This document shows, in pieces, positions 25,482 through 33,661 of a stretch of DNA of 64,000 nucleotides. Each line of letters opens with the position of its first letter. The first letter of the stretch is position 1. This DNA comes from Parvibaculum sp039680535 (GTDB taxonomy: Bacteria > Pseudomonadota > Alphaproteobacteria > Parvibaculales > Parvibaculaceae). The position numbers and the translations under genes were made by a program. A model generated the notes under the pieces. The model saw only the letters and a list, made by a program, of their open reading frames with translations, searched no databases and had not been told where the DNA came from. The stretch spans positions 186,001-250,000 of the forward strand of contig NZ_JBDKSS010000005.1 of the NCBI RefSeq assembly GCF_039680535.1, written 5' to 3'.

Positions 25482-26633
25482 ATGTCCAAACGCGATTTCT
25501 ATGAAGTGCTGGGCGCCGCGCGAAATGCGACGGCGGACGAGTTGAAGAAGGCCTATCGCGCCAAGGCGAAGGAGCTTCACCCAGACCGCAATCCCGGCGA
25601 CGCAGAGGCCGAAGCGAAGTTCAAGGAATTGAACGAGGCCTATGACGTGCTGAAGGATGAGCAGTCGCGCGCGGCCTATGACCAGTTCGGCCATGCGGCC
25701 TTCGAAGGCGGCGGACCGGGACGCGGCGGGCCGGGCGGCGGCTTCAGCGGCGATTTCGGCGCCTCCATGTCCGACATTTTCGACGATCTCTTCGGCGAAT
25801 TCATGGGTGGCCGTCGCGGACGGCGCGGCGGCGACGGCGGCCGCACGCGCGGTCAGGATCTCCGCTACAACATGGAGATCAGCCTCGAGGAAGCCTTCGA
25901 GGGCAAGAAGGCGCAGATCCGCGTGCCGTCTTCCGTCGCTTGCGACACCTGCAACGGATCGGGCGCGGAGCCGGGCTCAAGCCCCGTCACCTGCACGACC
26001 TGCCAGGGCGCGGGCAAGGTGCGGGCGACTCAAGGCTTCTTCACGGTGGAGCGCACCTGCCCGACCTGCCACGGCCGCGGCCAGACCATCGAGAAGCCTT
26101 GCAAGAGCTGCCACGGCGCGGGCCGCTTGGAGCGCGAGCGCACGCTGTCGGTCAACATCCCGGCAGGCGTCGAGGACGGCACGCGCATTCGCCTGACGGG
26201 CGAGGGCGAGGCAGGAATGCGCGGCGGACCTGCGGGCGACCTCTACATCTTCCTCTCGACCAAGCCGCATCCGATCTTCCAGCGCGACGGCGCCGACCTT
26301 TTCTGCCGCGTGCCCATTTCGATGGCCACGGCGGCGCTCGGCGGCGAAATCGAAGTGCCGACGCTCAACGGCAAGCGCGTGAAGGTGAAGATTCCGGAAG
26401 GCAGCCAGACGGGCCGCCAGTTCCGGCTGAAGGACAAGGGCATGCCCGTCCTGCATTCGCGCGAGATCGGCGACCTCTATATCCAGACCACCGTCGAGAC
26501 GCCGGTGCACCTCTCGAAGAAGCAGAAGGAATTGCTGCGCGAATTCGAGAAGGCATCGAGCAAGGAAACGAACCCGGAAAGCTCCGGCTTCTTCGCGAAG
26601 GTGAAGGAGTTCTGGGACGGGTTTCAGAGCTGA
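25482..26633 (+). CDS. dnaJ: Chaperone DnaJ (Hsp40)
   Basis: A 383-residue co-chaperone that delivers substrates to DnaK and stimulates its ATPase. The J domain (1-70) carries HPD at 33-35. A Gly/Phe-rich linker follows (about 73-110), then four zinc-binding CxxCxGxG-type repeats (CDTCNGSG, CTTCQGAG, CPTCHGRG, CKSCHGAG) and the C-terminal peptide-binding domains. Its length is usual. A strong terminator lies 20 bases downstream, ending the dnaK-dnaJ transcript. Confidence 0.99.
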   Translation: MSKRDFYEVLGAARNATADELKKAYRAKAKELHPDRNPGDAEAEAKFKELNEAYDVLKDEQSRAAYDQFGHAAFEGGGPGRGGPGGGFSGDFGASMSDIFDDLFGEFMGGRRGRRGGDGGRTRGQDLRYNMEISLEEAFEGKKAQIRVPSSVACDTCNGSGAEPGSSPVTCTTCQGAGKVRATQGFFTVERTCPTCHGRGQTIEKPCKSCHGAGRLERERTLSVNIPAGVEDGTRIRLTGEGEAGMRGGPAGDLYIFLSTKPHPIFQRDGADLFCRVPISMATAALGGEIEVPTLNGKRVKVKIPEGSQTGRQFRLKDKGMPVLHSREIGDLYIQTTVETPVHLSKKQKELLREFEKASSKETNPESSGFFAKVKEFWDGFQS

Positions 26634-26653
26634 GGCCGATTTCGGCTAGGATG

Positions 26654-26689
26654 AAAGGGCTCCGCGAGCGACATCGCGGGGCCCTTTTT
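26654..26689 (+). terminator. Rho-independent terminator of dnaK-dnaJ
   Basis: AAAGGGCTCCGCG and CGCGGGGCCCTTT form a 13-bp stem (one G-U pair) with an 8-base loop, followed by T residues. It lies 20 bases after the dnaJ stop. Confidence 0.9.
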
Positions 26690-26702
26690 CATGCGGGTTC
26701 CC

Positions 26703-27041
26703 ATGCAAGCCTATCTGCTGCCTATCGGCCTTCTGACGCTCTCCAACCTCTTCATGACCACCGCCTGGTACTGGCACCTGAAGCACAAGGGCATGGCCCT
26801 CTTCACGGTCATCCTGATCAGCTGGGGGCTGGCCTTTTTCGAATATTGCCTCGCCGTGCCCGCCAACCGGTTCGGCTCGTCGGTCTATTCGGCGGCGCAG
26901 CTCAAGACGATCCAGGAGGTCATCACCCTCATCGTCTTCGCGGGCTTCTCGGCCTTCTATCTCGGCCAGCCCATCAGCTCGAACACGGCCATAGGCTTCG
27001 CGCTGATCGCGGCGGGCGCCTGGTTCATTTTCCGCGGCTGA
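26703..27041 (+). CDS. DUF486 (DMT-like) small membrane protein
   Basis: A 112-residue protein with four predicted membrane helices, matching the DUF486 family of small DMT-superfamily-like proteins. Family features are LTLSNLFMTTAWYWHLK near the start and CLAVPANRFGSSVYSAAQLKTIQEVITL in the middle. No substrate is known. An ATG at 26691 is in frame but falls right after the dnaJ terminator T-tract, so I chose the ATG at 26703. No promoter is obvious between the terminator and the start, so its expression is puzzling. Confidence 0.8.
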   Translation: MQAYLLPIGLLTLSNLFMTTAWYWHLKHKGMALFTVILISWGLAFFEYCLAVPANRFGSSVYSAAQLKTIQEVITLIVFAGFSAFYLGQPISSNTAIGFALIAAGAWFIFRG

Positions 27042-27120
27042 AGGGCCGATTTACCTCGCCGGACGGGCCTGATATACCCGCCGCCTATAGTTTTTCCGCT
27101 TCCGGACCCCGGACGAAACC

Positions 27121-27936
27121 ATGGCGCAAGACGTGAAGATCGCGGTAACGGGCTGCGCGGGCCGCATGGGCCGCACGCTGCTGAAGCTCATCCATGAGAC
27201 GGAGGGGGCTCTGCTCGCGGGCGGCATCGAGGCCAAGGGAAGCCCCAATGTCGGCGCCGATCTCGGCACGCTGGCGGGGCTCGGCTCGCCGCTCGGCATC
27301 AAGGCGTCTGACGACGCGCTCGGCGTCATCAAGGACGCTGACGCGCTGATCGACTTTTCGGTGCCCCGCGCCAGCGTCGAATTCGCCGGCCTCGCCGCGC
27401 AGGCGCGCATCGTCCATGTCATCGGCACGACCGGCTTCGAGGCGGAAGACGAAGCGCAGATCGCGGCCGCGGCCCGACATGCGACCATCATCAAGGCCGG
27501 GAACATGAGCCTCGGCGTCAACCTGCTTGCCGCGCTGGTGCGGCAGGCGGCGAAGGCGCTCGATCCCTCGTGGGACATCGAGATCGTCGAGATGCATCAC
27601 CGCCACAAGGTCGATGCGCCTTCGGGCACGGCGCTGCTTCTGGGCGAAGCGGCAGCCGAAGGGCGGGGCATCACGCTCAGCAATCATTCCGAGCGCGGAC
27701 GCGACGGCCTGACGGGCGCGCGCGAAGAAGGCGCGATCGGCTTTGCGAGTCTGCGCGGCGGCAGCGTCGTCGGCGACCATGACGTGATCTTCGCCGGACC
27801 GTCCGAACGCATCGTGCTCGGCCATATCGCCGAGGACCGCGCGATCTTCGCCCGCGGCGCCATCAAGGCCGCGCTCTGGGGACAGGGCAAGGGCCCCGGC
27901 CTCTTCAACATGGCCGATGTTTTGGGCCTGAAGTAA
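27121..27936 (+). CDS. dapB: 4-hydroxy-tetrahydrodipicolinate reductase
   Basis: A 271-residue NAD(P)H enzyme of lysine and meso-diaminopimelate synthesis. The dinucleotide loop GCAGRMGR is at 11-18, and the substrate site is EMHHRHKVDAPSGTAL. The segment GNMSLGVNLL and the C-terminal PGLFNMADVLGLK are typical. The length matches the family. It is followed after 28 bases by gpmA in the same direction. Confidence 0.98.
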   Translation: MAQDVKIAVTGCAGRMGRTLLKLIHETEGALLAGGIEAKGSPNVGADLGTLAGLGSPLGIKASDDALGVIKDADALIDFSVPRASVEFAGLAAQARIVHVIGTTGFEAEDEAQIAAAARHATIIKAGNMSLGVNLLAALVRQAAKALDPSWDIEIVEMHHRHKVDAPSGTALLLGEAAAEGRGITLSNHSERGRDGLTGAREEGAIGFASLRGGSVVGDHDVIFAGPSERIVLGHIAEDRAIFARGAIKAALWGQGKGPGLFNMADVLGLK

Positions 27937-27964
27937 GTCAGTCTACGGATAAAGGAATAGAAAA

Positions 27965-28597
27965 GTGTCGAACCTGCTTGTTCTCGTCCGTCATGGACAA
28001 AGCGAATGGAACGAGAAAAACCTCTTCACCGGCTGGCGCGATCCGGGCCTGACCGAGCAGGGCAAGCGCGAAGCGCATGAGTCCGGCCACGCGCTCAAGG
28101 AAGCAGGGTACCAGTTCGACGTCGCCTACACCTCGGCGCTCAGCCGCGCGCAGGAGACGAACCGCATCATCCTCGAGGAACTCGGCCAGCCGAACCTGCC
28201 CGTGGTGAAGGATCAGGCGCTCAACGAGCGCGACTATGGCGATCTCTCCGGCCTCAACAAGGACGACGCCCGCGAGAAGTGGGGCGAGGAGCAGGTGCAT
28301 ATCTGGCGCCGCTCCTATGACGTGCCGCCGCCCGGCGGCGAAAGCCTGAAGGATACGGCGGCGCGCGTGCTGCCCTATTTCGAAAAGGAAATCCTGCCCC
28401 GCGTGCTCAAGGGCGAGCGCGTGCTCGTCGCCGCGCATGGCAATTCGCTTCGCGCCCTCGTCATGGTGCTCGACAAGCTGACGCAGGATGAGGTCATTGC
28501 GCTCAATATCGGCACCGGCGCGCCGCTCGTCTATGAGCTCGACGACAAGGGCAATGTTCTCTCGAAGAAGAGCCTGATCGAACGCGAGGCACACTGA
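27965..28597 (+). CDS. gpmA: 2,3-bisphosphoglycerate-dependent phosphoglycerate mutase
   Basis: A 210-residue glycolytic enzyme that interconverts 3- and 2-phosphoglycerate. The catalytic His10 is in LVRHGQSEWNE, with NERDYGDLSGLNKDDAREKWG and the second catalytic His in AAHGNSLRALVM. It starts with GTG at 27965, preceded by AAAGGA. It is shorter than E. coli GpmA (about 250), as usual in alphaproteobacteria. It probably shares a transcript with dapB. Confidence 0.96.
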   Translation: MSNLLVLVRHGQSEWNEKNLFTGWRDPGLTEQGKREAHESGHALKEAGYQFDVAYTSALSRAQETNRIILEELGQPNLPVVKDQALNERDYGDLSGLNKDDAREKWGEEQVHIWRRSYDVPPPGGESLKDTAARVLPYFEKEILPRVLKGERVLVAAHGNSLRALVMVLDKLTQDEVIALNIGTGAPLVYELDDKGNVLSKKSLIEREAH

Positions 28598-28642
28598 CAC
28601 AAGCCTGCCGTCATGCCCCGCCGGGAGCGTGACGGCAAACGC

Positions 28643-29158
28643 CTAAGCGTTCTTCCGGAACATGCCGTTCCGCAAATCCCTCAACGCGCCATTGAGCGCG
28701 CGGGCAAAATCGATGCGCTCGGCGGGCGAGAGCTGATGGGCGATTTCCAGCGCCTTGCCATGCGAGACGAGATAGACGTCCTTCGTCTCGTCGGGATGTT
28801 CGATGAGTTCGAGCCGCACCCAATAGGGCTGGAAGCTCCAGGCGCGGGCGCGGCCTTTCTGGTCGACGCGGCGGACACGCAATTCATCATCGGAAAGCTG
28901 GATCGTCTCATGCGCCCGGGCGGCGCGGTAATTCGCCCTGAAGGCCCAATAGACGAGCGCCACATCGAGGCCGCAAAAGCCGAAAACCGGCCAGGCGCCT
29001 TTCAGCAGGAAGACGAGGCCCCCGGCGAAATTCACGACGATGACCACGCCCATGAGGATGATGAAGCCCTTCCGGCTCAGCGAGCGATGCGGCGTCAGCA
29101 ACGCATCGAAGTGAAGCGGCGGCTCCAGCATTTCGGACGTGGTCGGGCGGGGGGTCAT
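28643..29158 (-). CDS. DUF2244 membrane protein
   Basis: A 171-residue protein matching DUF2244, common in alphaproteobacteria. Two hydrophobic helices (about 32-72) follow a short polar start; the rest is soluble, with a beta-rich segment ending FQPYWVRLELIEH. The role is unknown. The frame is open to 29194, but that start would overlap the nth leader; I chose the ATG at 29158. It is divergent from nth, the usual neighbour of this family in rhizobia-like genomes. Confidence 0.82.
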   Translation of the reverse strand: MTPRPTTSEMLEPPLHFDALLTPHRSLSRKGFIILMGVVIVVNFAGGLVFLLKGAWPVFGFCGLDVALVYWAFRANYRAARAHETIQLSDDELRVRRVDQKGRARAWSFQPYWVRLELIEHPDETKDVYLVSHGKALEIAHQLSPAERIDFARALNGALRDLRNGMFRKNA

Positions 29159-29265
29159 CGCTAAAAGATATGATCGAATATGGGGTCCGTCCATGGCTTG
29201 CGGATTGTTCAGCCGCCGCGCATTTTAACGCAGACCCTGCCGCTCCGCTCCGAAAGCCAGCGCCC

Positions 29266-29910
29266 ATGCCGATGAAAAAAGCCGAGATTGAGGAATTCTT
29301 CGCGCGCCTTTCCAAGGCGCTGCCGGAGCCGAAGACCGAACTCGAATATCACAATCCCTATACGCTGCTCGTCGCCGTGGTGCTCTCGGCGCAATCGACC
29401 GACAAGGGCGTCAACAAGGCGACGGAAAAACTCTTCAAGCTCGCCGACACGCCGCAGAAGATGGTGAAGCTCGGCGAGACGAAACTCACCGATCACATCA
29501 AGACCATCGGCCTCTACAAGACCAAGGCGAAGAACGTGATCGCGCTCTCGCATCTGCTGGTCGAGAAGCATGATGGCGAGGTGCCGCATGATCGCGAGGC
29601 GCTGGAAGCGCTGCCCGGCGTCGGGCGCAAGACCGCCAATGTCGTGCTCAACATCGCTTTTGGCGAGCCGACCATCGCGGTCGACACGCATATCTTCCGC
29701 ATCGGCAACCGAACGGGAATGGCGCCGGGCAAGACGCCGCTCGAAGTGGAGCAGAAGCTGCTGAAGGTGGTGCCGGCGAAATACATGATGCATGCGCATC
29801 ACTGGCTCATCCTGCATGGGCGCTACACCTGCGTGGCGCGCAAGCCCAAATGCCCGGACTGCATCGTCGGGGATCTCTGCAAGTTCAAGGCGAAGACGAC
29901 GGCGGAGTGA
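29266..29910 (+). CDS. nth: Endonuclease III
   Basis: A 214-residue DNA glycosylase/AP lyase that removes oxidised pyrimidines. The helix-hairpin-helix LPGVGRKTANVV holds catalytic Lys122, and Asp140 is in AVDTHIFRIGNR. The 4Fe-4S cluster cysteines are 189, 196, 199 and 205 (C-x6-C-x2-C-x5-C). The frame is open upstream to 29170; the ATG at 29266 gives the family length. Confidence 0.98.
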   Translation: MPMKKAEIEEFFARLSKALPEPKTELEYHNPYTLLVAVVLSAQSTDKGVNKATEKLFKLADTPQKMVKLGETKLTDHIKTIGLYKTKAKNVIALSHLLVEKHDGEVPHDREALEALPGVGRKTANVVLNIAFGEPTIAVDTHIFRIGNRTGMAPGKTPLEVEQKLLKVVPAKYMMHAHHWLILHGRYTCVARKPKCPDCIVGDLCKFKAKTTAE

Positions 29911-29943
29911 GGAGCGGATCGGAGTCCGGCATGACGAAAAGGT

Positions 29944-30351
29944 CTAGGACACTCGCGGAGACTTCTTCGTTTCGACCTCTCCGAGACAGGCCGCCGGATC
30001 GGCGGGTCCGCCCAGCGTCTTGCGCGCATCGACATAGGACGAGGCGAGGGCGCCGCTGTTAGTCTTGTAGAAATAGATGAAGAGGCTGCAGGCAGCGCCC
30101 GCATATTGCCAGACTTCGGCTTGCGGCTCCGTACGCTTGAAGGCGGGCTCGCCGAGACGGGCCGAGAGCGCGGAAGGCGCAACGCCGAGGAGACTTTGCG
30201 GCGTCAGCGGACCGCTGCCGATTTCCTTCAATGGTTCGGCGGAAGCGAGCTCCCGGTTCGACATGCCGACGCCGGAGGATGTGCCATCGGTCGCGCAGGC
30301 GGCGAGCAGAAGCGTAGCCATGAGAGGAGCGGCCCGAAGAAAACGCATCAT
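29944..30351 (-). CDS. Small outer-membrane-type lipoprotein
   Basis: A 135-residue predicted lipoprotein with signal peptide and lipobox LLAACATDG (Cys19). The mature part has a repeat-like hydrophobic core: SLLGVAPSALSARLGEP, then EVWQYAGAACSLFIYFY. This recalls the SmpA/OmlA (BamE-like) pattern G-x-s-x-x-x-v-x-x-x-L-G-x-P followed by W-x-Y. The match is weak and I do not assign a role. The start codon overlaps the stop of the CysZ-like gene by four bases, so the two are translationally coupled. Confidence 0.75.
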   Translation of the reverse strand: MMRFLRAAPLMATLLLAACATDGTSSGVGMSNRELASAEPLKEIGSGPLTPQSLLGVAPSALSARLGEPAFKRTEPQAEVWQYAGAACSLFIYFYKTNSGALASSYVDARKTLGGPADPAACLGEVETKKSPRVS

Positions 30352-31007
30352 GCGAGGCCGATCCTTTTCGAGGTGTGAACCATGAAGGCGGTGGCAAAAA
30401 GCGGCGCGAGCAGATTGAGCAGCGGCACCGTGCCGAAAGCCGCGACGATGACGCCAGCGCCGAAGATGCGGAAGCGATGACGAGAGCGAAGCTCGGCCAT
30501 CTTCGCGACCGGCACATGGCGAAGCGCGACCAGCTCGAAATATTCGCGGCCGAAGAGATAGCCGTTCACGATCCAGAAGAGCGCGAGATTGATGCCCGGC
30601 ACGAGATAGAAGGGCAGTGCTATGATGTTGACGACGATCAGCACCGCCGTGAAGCGGATGGCAACCCAGAGCGATTGCAGCACCGGCTGATCGCGGCCCG
30701 GCGCGTCGGCGGGATAATCCTGCGCCTCAACCTTCGCGGCGATGCTTTCGAGAAAAAGGCTCGCGACGAGCGAGATGACGGGGTGAACCAGCGGCACCAG
30801 CACGACAAGGGCGAAAAGACGCGCGATCCATTCGAGCGTCGTGTCGAGCCAGGGCGTACCGAATTGCGGCACGGCGCCCAGCGCCCATTGAAGCCCGACG
30901 CCGAACAGAGCCAGAACGATGATTGTCGCAGCCAGCGACAGCCAGAGAACCCGGCGAAAGGGCGGAGAAAAGGTTTCGTGGAAGGCGCGAAGCGCGTCGG
31001 AAAACAT
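30348..31007 (-). CDS. CysZ/EI24-domain membrane protein
   Basis: A 219-residue membrane protein of the EI24/CysZ family, with about four helices and conserved LPFYLVPGINLALFWIVNGYLFGREYFELVALRH. E. coli CysZ supports sulfate uptake; alphaproteobacterial members are often not linked to sulfur genes, so the substrate is open. The ATG at 31007 has GAGGGC upstream; the frame is open further. It is divergent from the PfkB kinase gene. Confidence 0.85.
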   Translation of the reverse strand: MFSDALRAFHETFSPPFRRVLWLSLAATIIVLALFGVGLQWALGAVPQFGTPWLDTTLEWIARLFALVVLVPLVHPVISLVASLFLESIAAKVEAQDYPADAPGRDQPVLQSLWVAIRFTAVLIVVNIIALPFYLVPGINLALFWIVNGYLFGREYFELVALRHVPVAKMAELRSRHRFRIFGAGVIVAAFGTVPLLNLLAPLFATAFMVHTSKRIGLA

Positions 31008-31126
31008 GAATTGCGGCCCTCGGGTTGATGAGCGGAGCTTAATGGCTCGGATCGCTTTGTCCAACGGGGGCGGCCTCGCCTATACTGCGCTCCGCTTCCA
31101 ATTTCTCCTTATGCGTGACGAGGACC

Positions 31127-32119
31127 ATGACCGAACTGAAATATGACGTGGCCGGGATCGGCAATGCGCTGGTTGATGTGATTGCCGATGCCGACGACCA
31201 TTTCCTCGACACGAACAACATCCAGAAGGGGTCGATGACGCTCATCGACACGGGCCGCGCCGACGAACTCTATGGCCGCATGGGGCAGGCGATCGAAATG
31301 TCGGGCGGCTCCTGCGCCAATACGATCGCAGGCCTTGCCTCGCTCGGCGGCAAGGGCGCCTTCTTCGGCAAGGTGAAGAACGACCAGCTCGGCAAGATCT
31401 TCGCCCATGACATCAAGTCGCTCGGCGTTCATTTCTCGACGCCGCTGGCCGAGGACGGCCCGCCCACCGGACGCTGCCTCATTCTGGTGACGCCCGACGC
31501 GCAGCGCAGCATGAACACCTATCTCGGCGCGGCGCAGAACCTGACACCGGACGACATCGACGATGAAGTCATCAAGTCATCCTACGCGACCTACATGGAG
31601 GGCTATCTCTGGGACCAGCCCGGCGCGAAGCAGGCTTTCCTCAAGGCCGCGAAGGTCGCGCGCGATGCGGGCCGCATCGTCTCGCTGACGCTTTCGGATT
31701 CATTCTGCGTTGCCCGCTATCGCGACGAATTCCGCCAGCTTGTGAAGGATGAGGTCGATCTTCTCTTCGCCAATGAGGCGGAAATCCTGTCGCTCTATGA
31801 AGTCGATATCTTCGACGAGGCTCTGGCGCGCGTGAAGGAAGACTGCAAGTTCGCGGCGCTGACGCGCTCCGAAGCGGGCGCTGTCATCGTCGCCGATGGC
31901 GAGGTGCATGTGGTCGATGCCGACAAGGTGGCTAAAGTCGTCGACACGACAGGCGCGGGCGATCTCTTCGCCTCGGGCTTCCTTTATGGCCTGTCGCATG
32001 GCTATTCGCCGGTCCACTCCGCGCGCCTCGGCGCCATGGCGGCGGCCGAAGTCATCTCGCATTACGGACCGCGGCCGCAGGTATCGTTGGCGGAGCTTGC
32101 GAAAAAGAAGGGGCTCTGA
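31127..32119 (+). CDS. PfkB-family (adenosine-kinase-like) carbohydrate kinase
   Basis: A 330-residue PfkB-fold kinase. The N-terminal GIGNALVDVIADAD, the substrate region SGGSCANTIAGLASLGGKGAFFGKV and the active-site signature DTTGAGDLFASGFLYGL (with the catalytic Asp) are clear. Alphaproteobacterial proteins of this type are usually annotated as adenosine kinase, making AMP from adenosine; I rate that substrate as likely but not proven. I chose the ATG at 31127 after GAGGACC; a GTG at 31115 is in frame. Confidence 0.88.
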   Translation: MTELKYDVAGIGNALVDVIADADDHFLDTNNIQKGSMTLIDTGRADELYGRMGQAIEMSGGSCANTIAGLASLGGKGAFFGKVKNDQLGKIFAHDIKSLGVHFSTPLAEDGPPTGRCLILVTPDAQRSMNTYLGAAQNLTPDDIDDEVIKSSYATYMEGYLWDQPGAKQAFLKAAKVARDAGRIVSLTLSDSFCVARYRDEFRQLVKDEVDLLFANEAEILSLYEVDIFDEALARVKEDCKFAALTRSEAGAVIVADGEVHVVDADKVAKVVDTTGAGDLFASGFLYGLSHGYSPVHSARLGAMAAAEVISHYGPRPQVSLAELAKKKGL

Positions 32120-32140
32120 CGCGATTTTCGCCGGGTCATC

Positions 32141-32235
32141 AAGATGGACCCCGGATCAAGTCCGGGGTGACGATCTTTGTTGGGGCGATGGCAATATAAT
32201 GATCGTCATGCCGGACTTGATCCGGCATCCATCTT
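32141..32235. repeat. Paired palindromic repeat, copy 1
   Basis: Two related palindromes face each other in the gap between the convergent kinase and coaA genes. One (32143-32174) has stem ACCCCGGA/TCCGGGGT around TCAAG. The other (32202-32235) is the inverse type with stem ATGCCGGA/TCCGGCAT around CTTGA. The same two elements recur at 55004-55089 in the opposite order. The pair of base changes (CCCC/GGGG against TGCC/GGCA) keeps the stem intact. Confidence 0.8.
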
Positions 32236-32250
32236 CAACAGGCGAAAGCC

Positions 32251-33207
32251 CTAGAGCTTCCTCAACGCCACATCGCGGATGCGGTGATCGTCGCCCTTGC
32301 GGAGGATGAGCTGCGCGCGCTGGCGCGTCGGCAGGATGTTCTTGCGCAGATTGGCGAGGTTGATCGAGGTCCAGATCGAATCCGCCGTCTGCACCGCTTC
32401 CTCATCGGTCAGATGCGCATAGCGGTGGAAATAGGCCTTGGGATCGCGGAACGAGGTCTGCCGCAGGCTGAGGAAGCGCTCGATATACCAGCGGCGGATC
32501 GCCTCTTCATCGGCGTCGAGATAGATCGAGAAATCGAAGAAGTCGGAGACGAAGGGCAAGGGCTCCTCGCCCTCGGCGGGCTTCCAGGGCTGAAGCACGT
32601 TCAGGCCTTCGACGACGAGAATGTCGGGCTGATCGACGACGATGCTTTCGCCGGCGCGAATGTCATAGGTGAAGTGCGAATAGACCGGCGCCTCGACATT
32701 GCGGGAGCCTGCCTTCACATCCGAAAGGAACTGGATGAGGCGGCGCACGTCGAAGCTCTCGGGGAAACCCTTGCGGCCCATAAGGTCGCGCTCTTCAAGC
32801 ACCTTGTTGGGATAGAGAAAGCCGTCGGTCGTGATGAGGTCGACCTTGGGGTGGTTCGGCCAGCGGGCGAGCAGCGTGGAGAGAATACGCGCGGTCGTGC
32901 TCTTGCCGACAGCGACCGAACCTGCGACGCCGATGATGTAAGGCACCTTGGCTTGCGTGCGGCCGAGAAAGTCGGAGGTGACGCGGTAAAGCTCCTGCGT
33001 CTCCAGCACATAAAGATTGAGCAGGCGCGAGAGCGGCAGATAGATCTCGGACACTTCGTCGAGCGAGATGCGCTCGCCGAAACCCTTCAGCTCTTCAAGC
33101 TCGGTTTCGGAAAGGGGAAGCGGCGTGTCCTTGCGCAGCTCGCCCCATTCCGCCGCCGTGAAGTGGCGGTAGGGCGAGAGCGCCGTGCGCTCGATCGTTT
33201 CGGTCAT
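32251..33207 (-). CDS. coaA: Pantothenate kinase, type I
   Basis: A 318-residue kinase that phosphorylates pantothenate in the first step of coenzyme A synthesis. The P-loop GVAGSVAVGKSTTARIL, the VDLITTDGFLYPN strand, and DFSIYLDADEEAIRRWYIERFL with the NLRKNILPTRQRA C-terminus match the family. The start overlaps the hisE stop codon by four bases, the common alphaproteobacterial hisE-coaA pair. Confidence 0.98.
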   Translation of the reverse strand: MTETIERTALSPYRHFTAAEWGELRKDTPLPLSETELEELKGFGERISLDEVSEIYLPLSRLLNLYVLETQELYRVTSDFLGRTQAKVPYIIGVAGSVAVGKSTTARILSTLLARWPNHPKVDLITTDGFLYPNKVLEERDLMGRKGFPESFDVRRLIQFLSDVKAGSRNVEAPVYSHFTYDIRAGESIVVDQPDILVVEGLNVLQPWKPAEGEEPLPFVSDFFDFSIYLDADEEAIRRWYIERFLSLRQTSFRDPKAYFHRYAHLTDEEAVQTADSIWTSINLANLRKNILPTRQRAQLILRKGDDHRIRDVALRKL

Positions 33208-33536
33208 TGTCCAGCTCCGCGCGACGCCTTCTCCTCGATGCCGGAGCGGCCTTCGCGGCGCGCAAGTTCGGCATAGACGGCGGCGGGCTCGATGCCCCGC
33301 TCCGCGAGAAGAACGAGCCAGTGGAAAAGCAGATCGGCGGATTCGGAGACGATCGCCTTCTCGTCGCCCGAGAGCGCCGCCACGACGGTTTCCACCGCCT
33401 CTTCACCGAGCTTGCGCGCGCAGAGCGGAGCGCCGCCCGCGACGAGCTTCGCAGTATAGGACGACGCAGGGTCACCGGCCTTTCGGGATTGGATCGTCTC
33501 GAAAAGCGCATCGAGCTGGCGGGCATCGGCTGCCAT
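33204..33536 (-). CDS. hisE: Phosphoribosyl-ATP pyrophosphatase
   Basis: A 110-residue enzyme for the second step of histidine synthesis, hydrolysing phosphoribosyl-ATP to phosphoribosyl-AMP. Signature segments are SYTAKLVAGGAPLCARKLGEEAVETVVAAL and SESADLLFHWLVLLAERGI, whose acidic residues bind magnesium. An AGGGGG ribosome site precedes the ATG. It is separated from hisF by 3.1 kb holding two unrelated genes and a terminator-like hairpin. Confidence 0.97.
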   Translation of the reverse strand: MAADARQLDALFETIQSRKAGDPASSYTAKLVAGGAPLCARKLGEEAVETVVAALSGDEKAIVSESADLLFHWLVLLAERGIEPAAVYAELARREGRSGIEEKASRGAGQ

Positions 33537-33553
33537 GTGGCACCCCCTGCAAG

Positions 33554-33600
33554 AAAAAAAGGGGCCGCGCCGGGAGGTTTGAACCCGGATACGGCGGCCC
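33554..33600 (-). terminator. Terminator-like hairpin upstream of hisE
   Basis: On the minus strand GGGCCGC...GCGGCCC, with an inner CCGGG/CCCGG stem, is followed by CTTTTTTT, ending 18 bases before the hisE ATG. It probably ends the pentapeptide-repeat transcript; if hisE is read from upstream it would act as an attenuator. The inner sequence GGGTTCAAACC looks like a tRNA T-arm but no tRNA is present. Confidence 0.7.
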
Positions 33601-33661
33601 TCCCTAGCAGATTTGGCCGTCGGATGCCAGCGGGTGAGGCCGATGCGGAAATGAGGCGCGA

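Noticed and set aside
33560..33600. A possible tRNA fragment (GGGTTCAAACC resembles a T-arm)
   Set aside because: There is no acceptor or anticodon arm around it; the sequence is explained by a terminator-like hairpin before hisE.
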